From: an uncultured Bacteroidales bacterium
GTDB taxonomy: Bacteria; Bacteroidota; Bacteroidia; Bacteroidales; UBA932
Direction: 5' to 3'
DNA: 63,059 nt
Assembly (NCBI GenBank): GCA_905233345.1
Contig: CAJODQ010000005.1
Coordinates: 1 to 63,059, forward strand
Shown in pieces: positions 40,851-49,815 of this stretch; positions within the stretch are counted from its first letter, which is position 1, and each line of letters opens with the position of its first letter. Below the pieces are notes generated by a model. That model made no database searches. It was given only the letters and a program-made list of their open reading frames with translations, and was not told where the DNA came from. Both the position numbers and the translations under genes were made by a program.

Positions 40851-41124
40851 ACTTTTTCAGGCTGTCGATCTTGTCTTTGGCCTTGTCCATCAGACCGGCG
40901 GCGTCGTCCATCAGCTTGCCGGCGTTTTCTTTTACTTCGCCGATGATTTCCTTGGCTTTCGGAGAGGCCTTGTCGTAGAGGTCTTTGGCGTTGTCGACCA
41001 TTTCGTCGGCCACTTCATTGAATTTCTTGCTGGCCTTGGCGGCGGCGCATTTGAGTTTCTCGTCCAGAGACACTTTGCCGTCGGAATTCAGGTCGCGGGG
41101 ATCTTTCAGGGTTTCTTCGCTCAT
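40849..41124 (-). CDS. Small EF-hand-like helical protein
   Basis: A 91-residue soluble protein. DLNSDGKVSLDE (residues 12-23) is a good EF-hand or dockerin-type calcium loop (D-x-N-x-D-G...E). The remainder is a long amphipathic, Lys/Ala/Asp-rich helix resembling late-embryogenesis or apolipoprotein-like repeats. No signal peptide is seen. It follows gpmI after 19 nt. Function unknown. The last codons run into a palindromic repeat. Confidence 0.7.
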   Translation of the reverse strand: MSEETLKDPRDLNSDGKVSLDEKLKCAAAKASKKFNEVADEMVDNAKDLYDKASPKAKEIIGEVKENAGKLMDDAAGLMDKAKDKIDSLKK

Positions 41125-41143
41125 GATTGTATGTTTTTCAGGT

Positions 41144-42667
41144 TTAAATCAGGGATTTGCCGGTCATGGCCGCAGGCTGCGGGATGCCCATCAACTTGAG
41201 GATGGTGGGCGCCACGTCGCAGAGGGCGCCGTCGTTCACCTTCTTGACTTCCGCACCGGCGCCGATCACGACAAACTGCACGGTGTTGAGGGAGTGGGCG
41301 GTGTTCGGAGTGCCGTCGGGGTTGACGGCGAAGTCGGCGTTGCCGTGGTCGGCGGTCAGCAGGACCACATAACCTTTGGCCAGTGCTTCTTTCACCACGC
41401 GGTCCACCAGGCGGTCGATGCACGCCACGGCCCGGGTGATGGAATTGTAGACACCGGTATGCCCCACCATGTCGCCGTTGGCGAAGTTCAGGATGATGAG
41501 GTCTTCCTTTTCACTGCGGATGGCGTCGATCAGTTTTTCGGCTACCTCGGGGGCGCTCATCTGCGGCAGGATGTCGTAGGTGGGCACTTTCGGCGAAGCC
41601 ACAAGGATGCGGTCCTCGTTTTCGAACTGTGTTTCGCGGCCGCCGTTGAAGAAGAAGGTCACATGGGCGTATTTCTCGGTCTCGGCGATGCGCAGCTGGC
41701 GTTTGCCGGCCTTGGCGACGGTCTCGCCGAGGGTGTCCTGCACCAGCTCCTTGTCGAAGAGGATGTGGACACCGGTGAACGAAGCGTCGTACGGCGTCAG
41801 GCAGCAGTAGTACAGGGGAATGGTGTGCATGCCTTCTTCCGGCATGTCCTGCTGCGTCAGCACGGTGGTCAGCTCGCGGGCGCGGTCGTTGCGGAAGTTG
41901 TAGAAGATGATGGCGTCGCCTTCTTCGATCTTCGCGAGCGGAGCGCCGGCCGCGTCAGTCACGACGATCGGCTTGATGAATTCGTCGGTCACGCCGAGGT
42001 CGTAGGAGGCCTGGATGCCTTCGGTGGCGGAAGGGACGGGCAGGCCCTTGCCTTCGACCAGCAGGTCGTAGGCTTCCTTGATGCGGTTCCAGCGTTTGTC
42101 ACGGTCCATGGCGTAGAAGCGGCCGCAGACCGTGGCGACCTTGCCGGTCGTCTCCGCCATCTTCTGCTCGAGTTCGGCCACGAAGCCCTTGCCGCTGTGC
42201 GGGTCGGTGTCGCGACCGTCCATGAAAGCGTGGACAAAGACCTTGTCAAGCTTGTACTCCTTGGCTACGCGCAGGAATTCATAGACATGGTCGAGGGAGG
42301 AGTGGACACCGCCGTGGGAGGTCAGGCCCATCAGGTGGAGTTTCTTCCCGGATTTGGCCACATAATCAAAGACCGCTTTGATCTCTTTGTTTTCCAATAA
42401 TTTGTGCTCGCGGCAGGCGATATTGATCTTGACCAGGTCCTGGTAGACGACGCGGCCGGCGCCGAGGTTCATGTGTCCGACCTCGGAGTTGCCCATCTGT
42501 CCGTCGGGCAGGCCGACGTACTCGCCGCAGGCCTGCAGGTGGCCGGCGGGATATTGGGCCCGGAGGGCGTCGATATTCGGCGTACCTTGGGTCCAGATGG
42601 CGTTGGAATAGTCGTGGCGACCTTCGCCCCACCCGTCAAGAATCATCAACAATACTTTCTTCTGCAT
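41144..42667 (-). CDS. gpmI: 2,3-bisphosphoglycerate-independent phosphoglycerate mutase
   Basis: A 507-residue metal-dependent mutase of glycolysis. The phosphoserine segment [16 protein letters not shown] (serine near residue 61), the metal-binding DGWGEGRH start (MILDGWGEG) and the C-terminal TADHGNAD are intact. Usual length. Confidence 0.97.
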   Translation of the reverse strand: MQKKVLLMILDGWGEGRHDYSNAIWTQGTPNIDALRAQYPAGHLQACGEYVGLPDGQMGNSEVGHMNLGAGRVVYQDLVKINIACREHKLLENKEIKAVFDYVAKSGKKLHLMGLTSHGGVHSSLDHVYEFLRVAKEYKLDKVFVHAFMDGRDTDPHSGKGFVAELEQKMAETTGKVATVCGRFYAMDRDKRWNRIKEAYDLLVEGKGLPVPSATEGIQASYDLGVTDEFIKPIVVTDAAGAPLAKIEEGDAIIFYNFRNDRARELTTVLTQQDMPEEGMHTIPLYYCCLTPYDASFTGVHILFDKELVQDTLGETVAKAGKRQLRIAETEKYAHVTFFFNGGRETQFENEDRILVASPKVPTYDILPQMSAPEVAEKLIDAIRSEKEDLIILNFANGDMVGHTGVYNSITRAVACIDRLVDRVVKEALAKGYVVLLTADHGNADFAVNPDGTPNTAHSLNTVQFVVIGAGAEVKKVNDGALCDVAPTILKLMGIPQPAAMTGKSLI

Positions 42668-42676
42668 AATATTTCG

Positions 42677-42684
42677 TATATTTG
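42677..42684 (+). promoter_or_regulatory. -7 box (TATATTTG) for rnr
   Basis: TATATTTG, 36 nt before the rnr ATG. Confidence 0.55.
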
Positions 42685-42704
42685 TTATTTACTAGTGACT
42701 CGCG

Positions 42705-42712
42705 CAAAATTA
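42705..42712 (-). promoter_or_regulatory. -7 box (TAATTTTG) for gpmI
   Basis: Minus-strand TAATTTTG, 37 nt before the gpmI ATG. It lies downstream of the rnr box, so the two 5' leaders overlap. Confidence 0.5.
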
Positions 42713-42720
42713 CGGAATAT

Positions 42721-44802
42721 ATGGCAACTTCGCATCGCAAAAACGCCAAAAACAGGAAAAATACCAACAAATCAGGAGAGGGCGCGCTGAAACGGGCCAA
42801 GCGCCTGGCCCGGGGCGAACAGGAGCCGGTACGGATCACGGAACGCCGCTCCAAGAGCCTGGAGGAATTCGAAGGAACGGTCTCGCTTTCGCGCGACGGT
42901 TTCGGCTTCGTAAAGGCGGAGGGACTGAAAGACGACGTGTTCATTCCGATGCGGAAGTTACACTTTGCGCTCAACGGCGATTTCGTGAAGATTGCCGTGT
43001 CGAAGCGCCGCCTCCAGGCCGGCCTGAAAGGGCGCAGCCTTGAGGGGGAGGTGACCAAGATCATCCACCGCAGCCCCAAGCCGCACATCGGCGTACTGGT
43101 GGTCCGCGGACGGCAGGTCTGGGCCATCGTCGAAAGCAAGAACATGCCCTATGATATCCGGATCGACGTCAAAGATCCCGAGGATCTGCCTGAGATCGGC
43201 GGCCTGAAAGCCGCCCATGGCATGAAGGTCGCCGTGCTGGTGACCGACTGGCCGAAGCGCAGTCCCGAGCCGATCGGCCGCATTGTCGACGTGTTGGGCG
43301 TCCCCGGCGAGAATGACACGGAAATGCACGCCATCCTGGCGGAATACCAGCTGCCCTACCGCTTCGAGCCGGACGTGGAGACTGCCGCTGAAAAGATATC
43401 AGAGGCTATTACCCAGAAAGACCTGGCGGGCCGCCGCGATTTCCGTGGCGTGATGACCTTCACCATCGACCCGACCGATGCCAAGGACTTCGACGACGCG
43501 CTCTCGTACCGCAAGCTCGACAACGGCAACGTCGAGGTGGGCATCCACATCGCCGATGTCACGCACTATGTGACACCGGGCTCCGTGCTCGACAAGGAGG
43601 CGTTTGCCCGCGGCACGTCGGTCTACCTGGTGGACCGCACCATCCCCATGCTGCCCGAGAAGCTTTCCAACCGGCTCTGTTCGCTGCGTCCGCACGAGGA
43701 CAAGCTCACTTTCAGCGCGGTGTTCGAGATGAATGCCAAGGCGAAGGTCATCGGCCAGTGGTTCGGGCGCACGGTCATCAATTCGGACTACCGCTTCGAC
43801 TACGAGCAGGCACAGCAGATCATCGAGACGAAGGAAGGCCCGATCGCCGAAGAGATCCAGGCGCTGCACGAACTGGCCACGATCCTGCGGAAGCAGCGTT
43901 TCGAGAAGGGCGCCATCTCGTTCGAGCGGCCCGAGATGAAGGTCATCGTGGACGAGACGGGCAAGCCGCTGGATGTGGTGCAGAAGGTCAGCCGCGAGAG
44001 CAACTGGCTCATTGAGGAGTTCATGTTGCTGGCCAACCGTTGCGTGGCGGAATACGCCACCAAGAAATGCAAGGCGAAGAATCCGACCTTCGTCTACCGT
44101 ATCCATGAGGATCCGGATCCGGAGAAGCTGGACAGTCTGCGCAGTTTCGCCAAGAACTTCGGACACAAGCTGGGCGACACGTCGAATCCGAAGGAGGCGG
44201 CGGGGGCGCTGAATGCGCTGATGAAGGAGGCCAAGGGCAAGCCGGAGGAGAATGCGTTGCAGCTGCTGGCGCTCCGTAGCATGGCACGGGCGCGCTATTC
44301 GACCGACAACGTGGGGCACTACGGCCTGGCCTTCCAGTACTATACGCATTTCACTTCGCCGATCCGCCGCTACCCCGACATGATGGTACACCGGCTGCTG
44401 GCGATGTACATGGACGGCGCCACGTCGCAGGACAAGCTCTTCTACGAAGACTGTTGTGAGCACAGTTCGGTGCGGGAGCAGATCGCGACGGACGCGGAGC
44501 GGGCTTCCATCAAGTACAAGATGGTGGAGTTCATGCAGGACAAGATCGGCCGGGTGTTCGACGGGCACATCAGCGGGCTCACGGAATGGGGCATCTATGT
44601 GGAGGTCGAGCCGACGAAGGTCGAGGGCATGGTGTCGCTCCGGGACGTGCGTTTTGACTGGCTGCAGTTCGATGAAGAGAAATACGAGACGCGGGGGAAA
44701 GCTTCGGGCAAGGTCTACCGTCTGGGCGATCCGGTCAAAGTCCGTGTCCTCCGCGCCAATCTGGAACAAAAAATCATTGATTATGAATTGGTTGAAGAAT
44801 AA
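42721..44802 (+). CDS. rnr: Ribonuclease R
   Basis: A 693-residue 3'-5' exoribonuclease. A basic N-terminus is followed by two cold-shock domains (about 45-215), the RNB catalytic domain with DPTDAKDFDDALSY (about residues 258-271), and a C-terminal S1 domain (about 605-690). The ATG at 42721 is preferred over an in-frame TTG at 42682. Its 3' end overlaps the next gene by 20 nt. Confidence 0.95.
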   Translation: MATSHRKNAKNRKNTNKSGEGALKRAKRLARGEQEPVRITERRSKSLEEFEGTVSLSRDGFGFVKAEGLKDDVFIPMRKLHFALNGDFVKIAVSKRRLQAGLKGRSLEGEVTKIIHRSPKPHIGVLVVRGRQVWAIVESKNMPYDIRIDVKDPEDLPEIGGLKAAHGMKVAVLVTDWPKRSPEPIGRIVDVLGVPGENDTEMHAILAEYQLPYRFEPDVETAAEKISEAITQKDLAGRRDFRGVMTFTIDPTDAKDFDDALSYRKLDNGNVEVGIHIADVTHYVTPGSVLDKEAFARGTSVYLVDRTIPMLPEKLSNRLCSLRPHEDKLTFSAVFEMNAKAKVIGQWFGRTVINSDYRFDYEQAQQIIETKEGPIAEEIQALHELATILRKQRFEKGAISFERPEMKVIVDETGKPLDVVQKVSRESNWLIEEFMLLANRCVAEYATKKCKAKNPTFVYRIHEDPDPEKLDSLRSFAKNFGHKLGDTSNPKEAAGALNALMKEAKGKPEENALQLLALRSMARARYSTDNVGHYGLAFQYYTHFTSPIRRYPDMMVHRLLAMYMDGATSQDKLFYEDCCEHSSVREQIATDAERASIKYKMVEFMQDKIGRVFDGHISGLTEWGIYVEVEPTKVEGMVSLRDVRFDWLQFDEEKYETRGKASGKVYRLGDPVKVRVLRANLEQKIIDYELVEE

Positions 44803-45694
44803 CGGTCGATCAGGCCATACGAATCCCCTCATCCCGGGCTTGACCCGGGATCTCCTCGTCCTCATAGCTGTTCTCCTTTTATCCTCCCCTTTACGCGCGC
44901 AGGAGCCGGAATTGCTCTGGCTGGGGGAATGGCAGCATGAGTCTGTGGCCGAAGGCATTACTCTGCACAGGGCGTCTTTTGCAGGCAGTCTGTTTGGGTC
45001 CAATCAATATCTCTGTGTGCTGGAGGTGGCGCCGGGGGCGCGTTTCGATATCGTGCCGGCGGAAGAAAAAACGCTGGAGAAGACGACGGCGCTGGCGGAG
45101 CGTTCCGGGGCGATTGCAGCCGTTAACGGATCGTTCTTCAACATGCGGGCGCCGTACGGCTCGGTCAATTACCTGCGGGTCGACGGGCAGGAGCTGGCGC
45201 CCAATGCCTATGATTCGTATGAAAACGGCCGTCCGAAAGGCCGCAGCACGCGGCAAACCGGAGCGGTGGCTACCTTTCAAGGGGCGCTGTATGTGCTCAA
45301 AGGCGATGCGATCGAGCGTTGGGAGCGGGATATCGAGGCGGAAGATGTCGTGACGACCGGGCCTGTTCTGCTGGTCGGCGGCGAAGCCGAACCGGTGGTG
45401 AAAGATAAATTCAACACCAACCGACATCCGCGGACAGCAGTGGGCCGGCGGGCCGACGGGACGGTGTTGCTCGTGGTGGCTGACGGCCGCAATCAAGAGG
45501 CCGCAGGCTTGTCGATGATCGAATTGCAACAGGTGATGGCCGCCCTGGGCTGCTGCGACGCCATTAACCTCGACGGTGGCGGCTCCACGGCCATGGTGGT
45601 CCGCGGCGCCATTGTCAATCATCCTTCCGACAACCGCAAGTTCGACGCCGCCGGCGAACGCTCCGTCGCCAACGCGATCATTGTCACACGTTAA
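44783..45694 (+). CDS. Secreted phosphodiester glycosidase family protein (NAGPA / DUF2233 fold)
   Basis: A 303-residue exported protein. The core (about 70-303) matches the phosphodiester alpha-GlcNAcase fold: GAIAAVNGSFFNM, HPRTAVGRRADG and INLDGGGSTAMVV. Such enzymes remove N-acetylglucosamine from a phosphodiester; the true substrate here is unknown. The hydrophobic segment LVLIAVLLLSS ends at LRAQ. The n-region upstream (LIPGLTRDL) is encoded by a palindromic repeat at 44828-44854. Start is either the ATG at 44783 (inside rnr) or a TTG at 44840 inside the repeat. Confidence 0.82.
   Translation: MNWLKNNGRSGHTNPLIPGLTRDLLVLIAVLLLSSPLRAQEPELLWLGEWQHESVAEGITLHRASFAGSLFGSNQYLCVLEVAPGARFDIVPAEEKTLEKTTALAERSGAIAAVNGSFFNMRAPYGSVNYLRVDGQELAPNAYDSYENGRPKGRSTRQTGAVATFQGALYVLKGDAIERWERDIEAEDVVTTGPVLLVGGEAEPVVKDKFNTNRHPRTAVGRRADGTVLLVVADGRNQEAAGLSMIELQQVMAALGCCDAINLDGGGSTAMVVRGAIVNHPSDNRKFDAAGERSVANAIIVTR
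44828..44854. repeat. Palindromic repeat within the start of the glycosidase gene
   Basis: Arms ATCCCGGG and CCCGGGAT around CTTGA. It is read in frame as part of the signal-peptide n-region. Confidence 0.85.
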
Positions 45695-45706
45695 GTTGTC
45701 AGGCTT

Positions 45707-47290
45707 TTACTGCTGCGACATCCACTTCTCCACCGCTTCGCGGAGCTGTTTGTCGTAGCGCAGGGCCACGGGAACGCTGGCGCGGTTGAAGTAGTAGCAG
45801 GTCACGATTTCTTCCTCAATGATGGGCAGGATCTCGTCTTTCTTGGCGCGCAGCACCGTCTCTTTATCCATGTTGACCTTCTGCTGAAGGGCCTCGATCT
45901 CCTCTTTGTAGTTGTCGTAGAGGCCTTCGCTCTGGGCCGCCTTGATCATCTGGTCGAGCGCGGTCTGGGCAGCCGTGCGGGCGTCGAAGTCCTGCGTGGC
46001 CGCATATTGGACAAAGTCTTCGTATTCCGCGTCGCTCAGGTGGAAGACGCGGTCGATGGTCTTGTGCTTGAGGAAATACTCGATGGCGTAGGAACCGATG
46101 ATGTCGTAGTACACCAGCGAGGCCGTAGGACGGCTCAGCAATTCGCCGGGCACCTCGATGTCGGGGGCGATGCCCCCGTTCGCATCTTTGTCGAGCGAGC
46201 CGTCTTCGTGGCGGTTGCTATAGTCAATGGCCTGCACGCAGCGGCCGCTCGGCGTGTAATATTTGCCGGTGGTGAGTTTCATCTGGGCGTTGTAGGGCAT
46301 GGGGCGCACCGACTGGATGAGGCCCTTGCCGAAAGAGCGCTCGCCCGCGATGGTGGCGCGCTTCAGATCCTGCAGGGCACCCGCGGTGATCTCCGATGCG
46401 GAGGCGGAATGGCCGTTGACCATCACCAGCAGCGGCATCAAGGTGTCGAGCGGCGCATCGGTGGTCAGGTAGTCGCGGTTCATGGATTCCACGCGGCCCT
46501 TCGACGATACCACCAGCGTGCCCTTGGGCACGAAGGTCGCGACGAGGTTGATGGCTTCGTCCATCACGCCGCCGCCATTGTCGCGCAGGTCGATGACCAG
46601 GCGCTTCGCACCGGCGTCCTTGAGCGCTTTCACCGCGTTCCGGAATTCTTCCGCCATGTTGGCCGTGAAGCCGGAAAGCTGGATATAACCGATGTCATCG
46701 CGGTAGATGCCGGCGTAGACAATATCCGAAACATGGATGCGCTCGCGCGTGACCACGATGTCGACCGTATCTTTCGTGCGGCCCTTGACTACCTTGAATT
46801 TCACGTCCGTGCCGGGCTGGCCTTTCATGCGGCTGGAACTCTGCTCGGAGGTTTCGTCGTAGACGGGGATGTCGTCAATCTCGAGGATCATGTCGCCCGG
46901 CTGGAGGCCGGCCTTGGCGGCGGGAGAGTTCTCGTACGGCTCAATGATGCGCACGCCCTCACCGGGCAGCTTGCGGATCAGCGAACCCACTCCCCCGTAG
47001 TTGCCGGTGGTCATCAGTTCGAAATCTTCGCCCTCCTCTTCGGAGATATATACCGTATACGGGTCGAGCGACGCGAGCATCGCACGGACCCCGGCCAGGA
47101 TCATCTTGTCGAACTGGATGGTGTCGACGTAGCCTTGTGCCAGTTCCTGCAACACGGCATACTCGGTCTCCAGGCTCTGTCCCAGTTTGAAATTGTTGCT
47201 CTGGGCCCGGCCCTGCGGCGCGGCGACACCCAGCAACAGCACGACGGCCAGGGCCGTCCCTTTCATCATTCTTTTCATCTGTCTGCTCAT
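45707..47290 (-). CDS. S41 family C-terminal processing protease with PDZ domain
   Basis: A 527-residue exported protease of the CtpA/Prc type. Signal peptide (residues 1-30), PDZ domain (about 85-175; GLQPGDMILEIDD) and the S41 catalytic core with Ser in NGHSASASEIT and Lys in ERSFGKGLIQ. The C-terminal helical region is typical of Bacteroidota members. The ATG at 47290 is chosen: its -7 box ends 8 nt upstream and the signal peptide starts there. Probably degrades or trims periplasmic proteins. Confidence 0.92.
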   Translation of the reverse strand: MSRQMKRMMKGTALAVVLLLGVAAPQGRAQSNNFKLGQSLETEYAVLQELAQGYVDTIQFDKMILAGVRAMLASLDPYTVYISEEEGEDFELMTTGNYGGVGSLIRKLPGEGVRIIEPYENSPAAKAGLQPGDMILEIDDIPVYDETSEQSSSRMKGQPGTDVKFKVVKGRTKDTVDIVVTRERIHVSDIVYAGIYRDDIGYIQLSGFTANMAEEFRNAVKALKDAGAKRLVIDLRDNGGGVMDEAINLVATFVPKGTLVVSSKGRVESMNRDYLTTDAPLDTLMPLLVMVNGHSASASEITAGALQDLKRATIAGERSFGKGLIQSVRPMPYNAQMKLTTGKYYTPSGRCVQAIDYSNRHEDGSLDKDANGGIAPDIEVPGELLSRPTASLVYYDIIGSYAIEYFLKHKTIDRVFHLSDAEYEDFVQYAATQDFDARTAAQTALDQMIKAAQSEGLYDNYKEEIEALQQKVNMDKETVLRAKKDEILPIIEEEIVTCYYFNRASVPVALRYDKQLREAVEKWMSQQ

Positions 47291-47298
47291 ATAACGCA

Positions 47299-47306
47299 CA
47301 AAAATA
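47299..47306 (-). promoter_or_regulatory. -7 box (TATTTTTG) for the S41 protease gene
   Basis: Minus-strand TATTTTTG, 8 nt before the ATG at 47290. Confidence 0.55.
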
Positions 47307-47319
47307 GCAATTTTCTCCG

Positions 47320-47327
47320 TATCTTTG
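47320..47327 (+). promoter_or_regulatory. -7 box (TATCTTTG) for rdgB-recO
   Basis: TATCTTTG, 19 nt before the rdgB ATG. Confidence 0.6.
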
Positions 47328-47346
47328 GTTCTCCAAAGCATCTGCC

Positions 47347-47952
47347 ATGAAGCTCATCTTTGCCACCAACAACCCGCACAAACAGGAAGAGGCCCAGGTG
47401 ATTCTGGGGCCTGCCTTCCAGGTCCGGCCGCCGGCTTCGCTCGGCTTCCCGGGCGACCTTCCCGAAACCCACGAAACCCTCCGCGGAAACTCCATCCAGA
47501 AAGTCTGCGCGGTCTGGAACCTGTTCCAGGAGGACTGCTTCGCCGACGACACCGGACTCGAAGTCGATGCGCTCGGTGGTGCTCCTGGGGTCTATTCGGC
47601 CCGGTATGCCGGCAGTGACAAGGATCCGGCCGCCAATCGGCGCAGATTGCTCAAAGAACTCGAAGGACTGCCTTTCGAACAGCGGACAGCGCGTTTCCGC
47701 TGCGTGGTCTCGCTCATCCAGGATGGTACCCTGCATGTTTTCGAAGGGACCTGTGAGGGCCACATCGCCCTGCAGGAGAGCGAAGGCGTCCAAGGATTCG
47801 GCTATGATTCAATTTTTGTTCCAGAAGGACTCGATGTGACCATCGCCGAGATTTCCATCGAAGAAAAGAACCGGCTTTCCCACCGCGGAAAGGCCATGCG
47901 GCTGCTGCAATGTCATCTGTTGCAAAATCCCGGATCGTCGTCCTCCATCTGA
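47347..47952 (+). CDS. rdgB: dITP/XTP pyrophosphatase
   Basis: A 201-residue Ham1/RdgB house-cleaning enzyme that hydrolyses dITP, dXTP and ITP. N-terminal FATNNPHKQEEA, the ADDTGLEVDALGGAPGVYSARY core and the C-terminal KNRLSHRGKAM are all present. It overlaps recO by 43 nt. Confidence 0.95.
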   Translation: MKLIFATNNPHKQEEAQVILGPAFQVRPPASLGFPGDLPETHETLRGNSIQKVCAVWNLFQEDCFADDTGLEVDALGGAPGVYSARYAGSDKDPAANRRRLLKELEGLPFEQRTARFRCVVSLIQDGTLHVFEGTCEGHIALQESEGVQGFGYDSIFVPEGLDVTIAEISIEEKNRLSHRGKAMRLLQCHLLQNPGSSSSI

Positions 47953-48575
47953 CGAAATACGCCGAGTCGAGCGTTGTGCTGCACGCCATCGACGCGCAGA
48001 GCGGGCGCCGCAGTTTTCTTGTGCGCGGCATCAAGCGCGGGAATGCGGTTGCGGCATTCTATCCGCTCAGCGTGCTCGACGTGGTCAGTGCAGAATCGCC
48101 CAAAAGCTCACTGGCCTGGCTGCGCGAATGGGAACCTGCCGCGCCGCTCCATGAACTCCGCGGCAACCGCATCAAGAGCAGCGTAGCCATGTTCGTCAGC
48201 GAGGTGCTCTATCGTAGTTTTACGACGGAACTCGCTGACCCGCAGTTCTTCGACTGGCTCTGCGGGGCGATCGACGGGCTTGATCAGGAAACGGGCAGTG
48301 TGGCCAATTTCCCGCTCTGGTTTCTGGTGAGTTATGCGGTGCAACTGGGTTTCATGCCGGGCGATCCGGTGGAGCCACAGGGGATCTTCACGCCGACCGA
48401 GAGCGACCTGCTCCTGAAAGTGCTCCGCTCGCCCTACGAGACGGCCCTGGCCATTCCGCTTTCTGCCGACCGCCGGCAGGCCTTCTCCCGCAAGATGTTG
48501 CAATACCTCTCCCACCACCTCGGCACCACCATCGACGCCAAGAGCCTCGATGTGCTGCACGCGGTGTTGGCGTGA
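47910..48575 (+). CDS. recO: DNA repair protein RecO
   Basis: A 221-residue RecO, mediator of RecA loading. The N-terminal OB-fold (LHLTKYAESSVVLHAID, SFLVRGIK) and the helical C-terminal domain are recognisable. No zinc-binding cysteine cluster is visible. It starts inside rdgB in another frame. Confidence 0.88.
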   Translation: MSSVAKSRIVVLHLTKYAESSVVLHAIDAQSGRRSFLVRGIKRGNAVAAFYPLSVLDVVSAESPKSSLAWLREWEPAAPLHELRGNRIKSSVAMFVSEVLYRSFTTELADPQFFDWLCGAIDGLDQETGSVANFPLWFLVSYAVQLGFMPGDPVEPQGIFTPTESDLLLKVLRSPYETALAIPLSADRRQAFSRKMLQYLSHHLGTTIDAKSLDVLHAVLA

Positions 48576-48582
48576 TCCGGAT

Positions 48583-49815
48583 TTATTTGAATAGATAAAC
48601 CTTGTCGCCCCGACGGACTTTGGTGGGGACGGGGATGGCGCAGAGGTCGCCCTTGGCGGCCTCTTGCAGGATGTGCGCGTCGTCGAGCCGGATCTCGGTC
48701 GGCGTGATTTCCAGCACGCCGGTTGTGGTGCCGCAGATGAGCAGCGGATCGCCCACGCGGAAAGAGCCTGTCTCCATCTGGATCTCCGCCACGCCGAGCC
48801 GGGCGTAATAGTCTGTCACACGGCCCAGATAAACTTTCGTGCGCGTAGCCTGGTTGCCGTAGACTTGGCTCCATTCGCCGAGCCGGGCGCCCTGGTAATA
48901 GCCGTCCCAGAAACCGCGGTTGAACACCGTGGTGAGCCGCTCCTTCAGCGACGCGGCGAGCTCCGGCGTGAACGCCCCCGCTTCGACGGCATCCGCCGCC
49001 TCGCGGTACGCGCCCGCCACCGTCTTCACATACTCCCCGCTGCGCGCCCGCCCTTCGATCTTGAAGACCGACACGCCCGCTTCCGCCATCTTGTCGAGAA
49101 ACTCGATGGTACACAGGTCTTTGGGCGACATAATATACTGGTTTTCGATGTGCAGCTGGCGGCCCGAGTCGAGGTCCGTCACTTCGTAGCCGCGGCGGCA
49201 CACCTGGTAGCAGTTGCCGCGGTTGGCCGAGGCTGCGTGCTCGTGGAGCGAGAGATAGCATTTGCCTGAAATGGCCATGCACAGGGCTCCGTGGCAGAAC
49301 ATTTCGATCTGCACCGGATGGCCGGCCGGCCCGCAGATGCCCTCGCGGTCGATGGCCTCCCGGATGGCCCGCACCTGGTGCAGGTTGAGTTCACGCGCCA
49401 GCACGACGACGTCGGCAAACTGGCTGTAGAAGCGCAGGCTTTCGAGGTTGGAGATGCTGAGCTGCGTAGAGATATGCACTTCGAGTCCCCGGGCGCGGGC
49501 AGCGGCAATGGCCGCCATGTCGGAACAGATGACGGCGCTCACGCCAGCCTGGACGGCCGCGTCGAGCACCTCCCGCATGGCTGCCAGGTCCTCGTCGTAG
49601 AGCGTGATGTTGAGCGTGAGGTAGCTGCGCACGCCAGCGGCCCTGCAGATGTCGCAAACCTGCTGCAGGTCTTCCGGCGCAAAATTGTTGGCGGAATGCG
49701 AACGCATGTTGAGGCGACCGATGCCGAAATACACGGAGTCGGCGCCGCCCTGGATGGCTGCCTGCAGGCACTCGAAGTTGCCGGCAGGGGCCATGATCTC
49801 GAGCCTATTTTTCAC
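48583..49815 (-). CDS. Peptidase U32 family protein (tRNA/rRNA hydroxylation type)
   Basis: A 410-residue U32 protein. APAGNFECLQAAIQGGADSVYFG at the N-terminus (split here as APAGNFE and GGADSVYFG) and the cysteine set CHGALCMAISGKC plus NCYQVCRR are diagnostic. Characterised members (RlhA, TrhP) hydroxylate RNA with an Fe-S cluster, so a protease activity is doubtful. The GTG at 49815 overlaps the polyprenyl synthase stop by 11 nt and gives the normal family N-terminus. Confidence 0.9.
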   Translation of the reverse strand: MKNRLEIMAPAGNFECLQAAIQGGADSVYFGIGRLNMRSHSANNFAPEDLQQVCDICRAAGVRSYLTLNITLYDEDLAAMREVLDAAVQAGVSAVICSDMAAIAAARARGLEVHISTQLSISNLESLRFYSQFADVVVLARELNLHQVRAIREAIDREGICGPAGHPVQIEMFCHGALCMAISGKCYLSLHEHAASANRGNCYQVCRRGYEVTDLDSGRQLHIENQYIMSPKDLCTIEFLDKMAEAGVSVFKIEGRARSGEYVKTVAGAYREAADAVEAGAFTPELAASLKERLTTVFNRGFWDGYYQGARLGEWSQVYGNQATRTKVYLGRVTDYYARLGVAEIQMETGSFRVGDPLLICGTTTGVLEITPTEIRLDDAHILQEAAKGDLCAIPVPTKVRRGDKVYLFK

